From an uncultured Bacilli bacterium (GTDB taxonomy: Bacteria > Bacillota_I > Bacilli_A > RF39 > UBA660): a stretch of 64,000 bases of DNA. Every line of letters begins with the position of its first letter. Within the stretch, counting starts at the first letter, position 1. This document shows positions 58,188-64,000 of the stretch, one piece after another. Made by a program: the position numbers and the translations under genes. The notes below the pieces were generated by a model. That model was given only the letters and a program-made list of their open reading frames with translations. It ran no database searches and had not been told where the DNA came from. The stretch spans positions 6,173-70,172 of the forward strand of contig CAKOKS010000005.1 in assembly GCA_934095845.1 (NCBI GenBank), given 5' to 3'.

Positions 58188-59438
58188 TTACATATTCATA
58201 TCTAAGTAATCAATTAAATCATTGATTTCTACATCTTTTTCTTCTTTTGTTTTATTATCTTTTACTCGTACTATATTCTTAGCTAAATCTTCATCATTTA
58301 ATACAATAAAGTATTTACTATTAAATCTATCAACACTTTTAAATTGAGCTTTTAAAGATTTATTCATCATGTCAGTTTCAACTACAAATCCATTTAAACG
58401 TAAATCTTGAGCTAAATAACAAGCCGTTTCTTTTTCAGTATTAGTTACATATAGAAGATATACATCAATCGAATCATTAATTGGAATCTTTATACCTTCT
58501 TCTTCCATAGCTAGAATAGTTCTATCATATCCCATAGCAAAACCTAATCCTGGAACACTTGGTCCACCTAAAGTTTCAACTAACGAATTGTATCTTCCTC
58601 CGCCTCCTAAGGCATAAGAGTTATTTAAAGTTATTTCAAACACTGTGTGATTATAATAATCAAGCCCACGAACTAGTTTTTGGTCAACTTCATAATTTAT
58701 GTCCATAAGATCAAGTAATTCACATAATGAATCAAATCTAGCTTTACTTTCTTCATTTAAATAATCTAATATTTTTGGAGCTGATGCCATTATTTCATTT
58801 TCCGCATCGACTTTACAATCAAGTATTCTTAATGGATTTTTTTCAAGTCTATTTTTACAGTCTTCACATAAAGAATCAATATGAGGACGGAAATAACTTA
58901 CTAAAGCTTCTCGATAATTATTTCTCGATTCATCATCACCTAAAGTATTAAGACGAACACAGACATTATCAAGGCCAAGTAAACGATAAGCATTGTAAGC
59001 AAGAGAAATAACTTCAGCATCACTTATAACATCATCTGAACCGAAACATTCAAATCCCCATTGAGTAAATTCTCTATTTCTTCCACTTTGAGGGCGTTCA
59101 TATCTGTACATCTTAGCATTATAGAAAACTTTCACTGGATCAGTCATATTTCCATACATTTTATTTTCAATAAACCATCTTACAATAGATGCAGTTCCTT
59201 CTGGTCTTAAAGTTAAATTTCTATCTCCTCTATCTTTAAAATCATAAGTTTCTTTTTGAACCATATCTGTAGTTTCTCCAACACCTCTATGGAAAAGTTC
59301 ACTAGCTTCAAATACTGGTGTTTCAATATAACCATAACCATATTTTTCTGAAAGTGTTGCAAGTATTTCATTTACATAAGCACGTTTTTTAGCATTATCT
59401 CCATATATATCATATGTTCCTTTTTGTTTTGTTATCAT
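58188..59438 (-). CDS. hisS: Histidyl-tRNA synthetase
   Basis: 416 residues, class II: motif 1 'GYGYIETPVFEASELFHRGVGE', motif 2 'RPEGTASIVRWFI', the HisA boxes 'LVRGLDYYNHTVFEI' and 'ALGGGGRYNSLVETLGG' and a C-terminal anticodon domain. RBS AAGGAGG. First gene of the operon and controlled by a T-box leader. Confidence 0.97.
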   Translation of the reverse strand: MITKQKGTYDIYGDNAKKRAYVNEILATLSEKYGYGYIETPVFEASELFHRGVGETTDMVQKETYDFKDRGDRNLTLRPEGTASIVRWFIENKMYGNMTDPVKVFYNAKMYRYERPQSGRNREFTQWGFECFGSDDVISDAEVISLAYNAYRLLGLDNVCVRLNTLGDDESRNNYREALVSYFRPHIDSLCEDCKNRLEKNPLRILDCKVDAENEIMASAPKILDYLNEESKARFDSLCELLDLMDINYEVDQKLVRGLDYYNHTVFEITLNNSYALGGGGRYNSLVETLGGPSVPGLGFAMGYDRTILAMEEEGIKIPINDSIDVYLLYVTNTEKETACYLAQDLRLNGFVVETDMMNKSLKAQFKSVDRFNSKYFIVLNDEDLAKNIVRVKDNKTKEEKDVEINDLIDYLDMNM

Positions 59439-59455
59439 AAAATCCTCCTTAACAT

Positions 59456-59656
59456 AAAAAAACCTACATAACGTAAGGACGGAATAATCCGCGGTGCCAC
59501 CTTACTTTACATAGGTACTCTCTTCTTCTTTTATCACAAGAAATGCGTTTTTATATATTGAAAAGTGTTATGATTATAATACGTATTTGGCATTCCCACC
59601 AACTAGCCTTCTCTTAAATACTTAATTATAAACTCGGGTCTTTCCTATAAAAATGT
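59456..59656 (-). ncRNA. T-box leader of the hisS-aspS-gatCAB operon
   Basis: The minus strand carries the T-box signature AAGGTGGCACCGCGG (within 59489-59504) followed by an overlapping terminator: CCTATGTAAAGTAAGG pairs with CCTTACGTTATGTAGG, then seven Ts (59456-59512). Stem I spans the 5' part, with the long stem TTATAAT...AGTATTT / AAATAC...ATTATAA closed at its base by GGAAAG / CTTTTC. The internal loop next to the base holds 'TCATAACA', offering CAT (or CAC just after) as a His specifier; the choice is inferred. The free acceptor end of uncharged tRNA would pair at the T-box and prevent termination. Confidence 0.93.
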
Positions 59657-59662
59657 ACTTTA

Positions 59663-59691
59663 ATTATAAATAAAATAGTCTTTATTGTCAA
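59663..59691 (-). promoter_or_regulatory. Promoter of the T-box-hisS operon
   Basis: The minus strand reads a consensus TTGACA, 17 bp, TATAAT. Confidence 0.9.
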
Positions 59692-59753
59692 TAGAATTGA
59701 TTCAAAATGCAACTATTTGGATATTAAAGTTATGCGTGCATATCCATTACCTT

Positions 59754-61682
59754 TTATTGTTGATTTGCAATTGGATTATTAACTTGATTTTTCTCTTTTT
59801 CACAATTTAAGAACATATCACCATTGTTAAATACAATATCTAATTTTTGTTTTATTTGTTCTTTATTAAATGGCTTTGATATATAATCAATAAAACCTTC
59901 ACTTATATATTTTTCTTTTGCTCCTGCTACTGCATCAGCTGTAAGAGCTATTACTGGAATTTTAAAATTTGTATTTTCTTTTAATTTTTTTATTGCTGTT
60001 TCTCCACTCATGTTAGGCATCATTATATCCATTAAAATCAAATCATATTCGTTTCCATCAACAACTTTATTCAAACATTCAAGTCCATCATAACATTCAT
60101 CAATTTCAAAATCAAAATCCGAAAGTGCTCGTTTTGCTACTTTAATATTTAATTTATTATCATCTACAATTAATATTTTTTTGTGTCCGTAATCAATATT
60201 AATTGTATTACTATTCAATAATTTTGATGCGGTATCCATTATTTCTTTTTCAGTCATTGGTCTTTGAAATTTACTAACTTTTTGCGGAATATTTATTACA
60301 AAAATTGAACCTTTTCCAAATTGACTGCTTACATTAATTGTTCCACCCATCATTTCTGTTAACGCTTTAGTTATCGCAAGCCCAAGTCCTGTTCCTTCTG
60401 TTGTTGTATTTTTTTCAATGTCTAATCTTTCAAATTTTGTAAATAGTTTTGATATATACTCTTTTTTTATTCCTCTTCCTGTATCTTGACATGTAATTAT
60501 CAGATTAGATAGTTTCTTATTATAATCATTAATACATCTAACATTTAAGTTAATTTCGCCTTGTTCTGTATATTTAATTGCGTTAGTTAAAATATTATTA
60601 ACAATTTCCTTTATATGAACTTTATCACCTATTAATTCATAAGGTAAATCATCTGATATATTTAAATTAAATTTAATATTCTTTTCCCCAATTCGAGTTG
60701 TAGTAACTTTACACATATTTGTAATGCTATCTCTAAAATCATAAGGATTTTCTACAATTTCTAGTTTTTCAGATTCTATTTTATTTATATCCAAAATGTT
60801 CCCAACAATTTCAAGTAATGTTTGAGATGCATTTATAATATCGTGTGAATTTTCTATTACTTCAGGAGGGCATTCCTCTTCATAGGATAAATTATCTTCT
60901 GATAAGCCAACTATCGCATTTAATGGTGTCCTTATCTCATGAGACATACTGGATAAGAAATCACTTTTAGCACGATTTGCTTTTTCTGCTTGATCTTTTG
61001 CCAAAGACATTTGAGCTAATAATTTTAAATCAGGATTTTCTATTGTAAAATACATTATCAAACAGGTAATAACCATAGATGGGTTGATTATAAAATTAGC
61101 AGTTGGAATATAGATTTGAATTATAGTAATTGAAATTCCTTCTAATATTAATAAAATAATTGGAATATACTTTTTATTTTTTAAATGTTTAAAATCAATT
61201 AAACAAAAAATTATAAGTATTGTATAAATTATACCAAATAACAAAGATGTATAATCAATTGCTAATCCCTTTGTCATCATCCCTGTATCAGCCATAAATG
61301 TATTTAATGGCAATGATGATATAACTATAATATTGCAAGCAATAAAAATTGAATATATAATCACATTTCTACTTCGTTTTTCTTCTTTATAAAATCTTGA
61401 TATATTATATGTATAAAAGACAAACATAGACAATGTAGTAATTAATCCTACCAAATATAATTTATTAAATATTATTATCATCAACTTCTGATTAACTATA
61501 TCGGCATCTAATAAAAAACCTAATGTAATACCGGTGGCAATAGTGAAGAAAGATATTATCAATAACCATCCGTATGTATTATCCTCAATATTATGTAATC
61601 TTTTTTTACTAAAAAATATGGCCATAAGTATTGTCAAAATTATTAAAGCAAAAATATTTAACATACTATAAGCAATGTTCAT
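59754..61682 (-). CDS. Multi-pass membrane hybrid histidine kinase with one receiver domain
   Basis: 642 residues. The first ~225 hold seven membrane segments ('ENPDLKLL' closes the sensor, as 'ENPDVKML' does in the kinase at 41694). HisKA with 'SMSHEIRTPLNAIVGLSE'; HATPase with 'NILTNAIKYT', 'DTGRGI' and 'GTGLGLAI'; then a single receiver 'LIVDDNKLNIKVA ... LILMDIMMPNMSG' with Lys in 'SKPFNK'. The C-terminal 20 residues are a short polar tail. No output domain. The start at 61682 has GGAGATGAT upstream; TGGTATAAT at about 61702-61710 is an extended -10. It is a paralogue of the kinase at 41694 and also lies downstream of an AMP-forming ligase. Confidence 0.92.
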   Translation of the reverse strand: MNIAYSMLNIFALIILTILMAIFFSKKRLHNIEDNTYGWLLIISFFTIATGITLGFLLDADIVNQKLMIIIFNKLYLVGLITTLSMFVFYTYNISRFYKEEKRSRNVIIYSIFIACNIIVISSLPLNTFMADTGMMTKGLAIDYTSLLFGIIYTILIIFCLIDFKHLKNKKYIPIILLILEGISITIIQIYIPTANFIINPSMVITCLIMYFTIENPDLKLLAQMSLAKDQAEKANRAKSDFLSSMSHEIRTPLNAIVGLSEDNLSYEEECPPEVIENSHDIINASQTLLEIVGNILDINKIESEKLEIVENPYDFRDSITNMCKVTTTRIGEKNIKFNLNISDDLPYELIGDKVHIKEIVNNILTNAIKYTEQGEINLNVRCINDYNKKLSNLIITCQDTGRGIKKEYISKLFTKFERLDIEKNTTTEGTGLGLAITKALTEMMGGTINVSSQFGKGSIFVINIPQKVSKFQRPMTEKEIMDTASKLLNSNTINIDYGHKKILIVDDNKLNIKVAKRALSDFDFEIDECYDGLECLNKVVDGNEYDLILMDIMMPNMSGETAIKKLKENTNFKIPVIALTADAVAGAKEKYISEGFIDYISKPFNKEQIKQKLDIVFNNGDMFLNCEKEKNQVNNPIANQQ

Positions 61683-61803
61683 TATATCATCTCCAATCAT
61701 ATGCATTATACCACAAAGTTGAATTGATTATATCATTTTATTAATAAATACTTTTTTGTCAATATGTAGTTACATAATTTGATGATTAGAATAATGTTAA
61801 TAA

Positions 61804-61838
61804 AAAAATCTACAAATTAAACTTATTTTGTAGATTTT
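61804..61838 (-). terminator. Terminator of AMP-forming ligase 2
   Basis: A 13-bp perfect stem AAAAATCTACAAA / TTTGTAGATTTTT with a 10-nt loop and a T run on the minus strand (also T-rich on +). Confidence 0.92.
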
Positions 61839-61843
61839 TTTTA

Positions 61844-63790
61844 TTATTTTTTCTTTATCATTTTTTTATTTTTTGGTGGAAGTATTTGAATATTACCTAT
61901 TGAAATATTCGTTTCTTCTAAAACAATTTCTACTTCATCTCCCGTAATTCCTTCATTAATTATTGCATTATAATCTATTTTTGCCATCTTTGTTTGTGGT
62001 AACTCATCTTTAAATTTAAACATTGTTGGAATTTGTCTTGATGAAACATCGGGGTTTTTAATAAAATATTTATTTAAAATGTCGTTAACAAGTTCACATT
62101 TTTTACTATCACAAAGTTCTTCTTTTGAATTTAAAACTATCGTAGCCATACTCATATTTCCCATTTTTTCTTCATCAAAATATGGAGATACTACACAATA
62201 TTTTATTCTCAGATCTTGTTTTAACATATTTTCCAATTCATGTGGCTTAACTTTGAAACCATCAAATCTTGTAAACGATCTATCTTTTCTCTCCAAAAAT
62301 TCCATTACACCATCACGATTCATTTTTGCTATATCTCTTGTTAGTATAAAATCCATACCATCGTATTCATAATGTGGTACAATTACTTTTCCATCTAAGA
62401 CTCCAGATGTCACCGTAGGACCAGAGATTATTAATTCACCTTCAATTTCATCTTGTTCATCTTCAAATCTAATCAATTTTTTTGTTTCAGGATCAACAAT
62501 TCCATAAGTCATACTTGGCATTGGAATACCCATAGTGCGTGGAATATTATAATCATCAATAGCAAATGATGCACAACCACATGTTTCTGACATTCCGTGT
62601 CCCTTTGTAATTTTACTATTACAATTATGAGCTTTTAAGAATTCATTTACATCAATTTCATCTTGATATTCCATTGTATCTCCACCATAAGTAATCATTC
62701 TTAAGAATTGTAAGTCTAAATCGTTTATACTTTTATCTTTTATTAAGTTTAAAAACCAAGTAGGTGTTCCAATTATTGTTTGAGGCCTATATTTTTTTAT
62801 TAATTTTCCTAAATTAGCTGGTGAAAATTCAGGTATTTGTATTAAATTATTACCATGACACAATCCAGCATGTGTAACATCAACTACCCCATAAGCTGCA
62901 AAATAAGGTAACATGTGTAATGCCTTATCACCTTCGTTCATAACCATATTAGCACCAAATGTTTGATGTACATATGAATTCAAATTATCATTTGTTAAAG
63001 GAATAGCCTTTGGTTTAGGACTACTTGTTCCGGAAGTATGTACTATTAAATCTAATTTATTTGGTTCATATCCCATTTTTTCAAACCTAACGTATCTGGA
63101 ATCTCGTACAAGATTTCTATAATCTATAACTTTAATAACTGAATCTTTTTTTGCTTCTTTTAATAATTCATCCATTTTTTTCATATTTGTTAGTTTATTT
63201 TTTAGAACTTTTAAACCTTCAAAATTGGCTGTTTCCAACATATAATTTGCTGTTGCTCTTAAATCCATGGAATCTGATGCGGAGACTACAACTATGTTCT
63301 CAACTCCTAGTTCTTTTAACTCTTTTTCAATTGGTTTTATCATAGCGAGATAGCATTGATCTAGAGCAATTATATAATTTGATTTTTCCTCAACAAATAA
63401 ATCTAAAATCTTTTTTGCGCTAATTTTTAAATCTACACTATCTGGTCTAGGATCAACATAATCCGCTACTGCTCCTATTTGTGTTGTACCATACATTAAA
63501 TATGCTGTTTCTGGAATATTTGGCATTAAATACATTATTCTATCGTTCTTTTTTACACCTAAAGCTGTTAATGCTCTAGAAGCATAATCAATATTTTCAT
63601 ATAATTCACCATATAATACTTTTTTACCAAAATAACTTAATGCAGTATAATCTTGAATATTTCTCGTTTTTTCTTTCATATAATCATATATTCCGGCACA
63701 CGGATTTTTTCTTTTTAAAAACTCACTATCATAATATTTTAACCACATTTTATCTTTATGTGGGTATCCAGTTTTTAATTTTTCTTTCAT
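61844..63790 (-). CDS. ANL-superfamily AMP-forming ligase, copy 2
   Basis: About 648 residues with the same motifs as copy 1: P-loop 'VHTSGTSSPKPKAIPL', 'PYFAAYG' shared word for word, 'GHGMSETCGCAS', 'LTRDIAKM', hinge 'ERKDRSFTRFDGFKVKP' and the A10 lysine 'TKMAKIDYN'. It differs by a longer N-terminus and by extra residues near 150-190. The substrate is unknown. The ATG at 63790 (AAGGGGTG upstream) is preferred over GTG 63802. It is followed by hybrid kinase 2 across a terminator, mirroring copy 1. Confidence 0.88.
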   Translation of the reverse strand: MKEKLKTGYPHKDKMWLKYYDSEFLKRKNPCAGIYDYMKEKTRNIQDYTALSYFGKKVLYGELYENIDYASRALTALGVKKNDRIMYLMPNIPETAYLMYGTTQIGAVADYVDPRPDSVDLKISAKKILDLFVEEKSNYIIALDQCYLAMIKPIEKELKELGVENIVVVSASDSMDLRATANYMLETANFEGLKVLKNKLTNMKKMDELLKEAKKDSVIKVIDYRNLVRDSRYVRFEKMGYEPNKLDLIVHTSGTSSPKPKAIPLTNDNLNSYVHQTFGANMVMNEGDKALHMLPYFAAYGVVDVTHAGLCHGNNLIQIPEFSPANLGKLIKKYRPQTIIGTPTWFLNLIKDKSINDLDLQFLRMITYGGDTMEYQDEIDVNEFLKAHNCNSKITKGHGMSETCGCASFAIDDYNIPRTMGIPMPSMTYGIVDPETKKLIRFEDEQDEIEGELIISGPTVTSGVLDGKVIVPHYEYDGMDFILTRDIAKMNRDGVMEFLERKDRSFTRFDGFKVKPHELENMLKQDLRIKYCVVSPYFDEEKMGNMSMATIVLNSKEELCDSKKCELVNDILNKYFIKNPDVSSRQIPTMFKFKDELPQTKMAKIDYNAIINEGITGDEVEIVLEETNISIGNIQILPPKNKKMIKKK

Positions 63791-63820
63791 ATATATTTTC
63801 ACCCCTTAAATTTAAAGCAT

Positions 63821-63849
63821 ATCGTAGCATAGAAAGTTGAGTTTGTCAA
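63821..63849 (-). promoter_or_regulatory. Promoter of AMP-forming ligase 2
   Basis: The minus strand reads TTGACA, 17 bp, TACGAT with TATGC before the -10, as in the promoter of copy 1. Confidence 0.78.
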
Positions 63850-63872
63850 AATCTCCTCACTTATTCTACACT
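63843..63872 (+). promoter_or_regulatory. Candidate divergent promoter toward the window edge
   Basis: The + strand reads TTGTCA, 18 bp, TACACT. Its -35 overlaps the -35 of the ligase 2 promoter on the other strand. Confidence 0.4.
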
Positions 63873-63892
63873 CCCATAAATAATTTACACTA

Positions 63893-63967
63893 ACAGTCGA
63901 AAAAACAAGCTTTTACGCTTGTTTCAGACTGTTGACAAAAGAAATTTTGTTAATAGTCTTTTTATTT
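63893..63967 (+). ncRNA. Leader with two mutually exclusive hairpins (attenuator-like)
   Basis: On + : ACAGTC (63893-63898) can pair with GACTGT (63927-63932) around an inner hairpin AACAAGC-TTTTAC-GCTTGTT. The same GACTGT also begins a 14-bp stem (63927-63940 with 63945-63958, loop GAAA, two G-T pairs) followed by seven Ts. The downstream gene is outside the window. The inner hairpin also reads as a terminator on the minus strand (GCTTGTTTTTTC), so part of the structure may serve an upstream minus-strand gene. Confidence 0.5.
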
Positions 63968-64000
63968 AAAAAGAAATGTTATATAATTGAGATGTAAGGT

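Noticed and set aside
59700..59753. A terminator after hybrid kinase 2 (GGATAT ... ATATCC)
   Set aside because: The stem is short, the loop is 15 nt and no T run follows.
1..64000. Mycoplasma genetic code (TGA = Trp)
   Set aside because: Trp is encoded by TGG in all genes inspected and TGA ends genes such as that at 24607.

Overview
The window comes from an AT-rich, low-GC Gram-positive bacterium, most likely an uncultured gut lineage of Bacilli close to the Mollicutes (RF39- or Erysipelotrichia-like). That placement rests on gene content and base composition, not on a database match. All large genes read through under the standard code and TGA is used as a stop (for example at 24607), so this is not a TGA=Trp mycoplasma. 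Class A and class B penicillin-binding proteins and a SpoVB/MurJ-like flippase indicate a peptidoglycan wall. Conserved Bacillus-like neighbourhoods support the placement: recU-ponA, rel-dtd, comN beside spoVB, rimM-trmD, and a hisS-aspS T-box operon. I found no tRNA, rRNA, CRISPR array or insertion sequence.

Layout. 1-4.1 kb: a large tandem-repeat protein with a sigma-region-4-like tail, a 28-aa peptide gene and a ZIP metal transporter, then a gene-poor AT-rich gap. 4.1-9.3 kb: an XRE regulator, rpmG with a 56-aa gene and efp, a class B PBP and small hypotheticals. 9.3-20.8 kb: uvrC, a short YigZ, a TMEM43-like protein, a HAD phosphatase, dtd-rel-comN, a flippase, tig, trmD-rimM. 20.9-25.6 kb: a surface-protein operon of two paralogous FGE/C-type-lectin-like secreted proteins and a small beta-sandwich membrane protein, next to a decayed lipoprotein gene. 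25.6-36.5 kb: TrmH methyltransferase, YgjP-like protease, der, a type IV pilin, engB, then divergently recU, ponA and a PilB/GspE ATPase. 36.5-43.9 kb: rpsB-orf-tsf, an M29 aminopeptidase, a GNAT protein and a hybrid histidine kinase. 44-53 kb: an AMP-forming ligase, a GNAT protein, a second Rel homologue with an unusual leader, a TetR-controlled ABC exporter and a cadherin-like surface protein. 53-59.7 kb: T-box-hisS-aspS-gatCAB. 59.7-64 kb: a second hybrid kinase and a second AMP-forming ligase.

How the genes work together. The two Rel homologues look complementary. One keeps synthetase residues but has lost hydrolase metal ligands; the other keeps the HD hydrolase but has lost synthetase residues and the ACT tail. 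The pilin, the PilB-type ATPase and the lectin-like proteins suggest a pilus or pseudopilus and a decorated cell surface. The most system-like observation is a duplicated two-gene locus, an ANL-superfamily AMP-forming ligase followed by a multi-pass membrane hybrid histidine kinase, present at 41.7-45.9 kb and 59.8-63.8 kb with the same order and orientation. The genome is compact: many terminators contain the stop codon of the gene they end, and several downstream promoters begin inside the upstream terminator.
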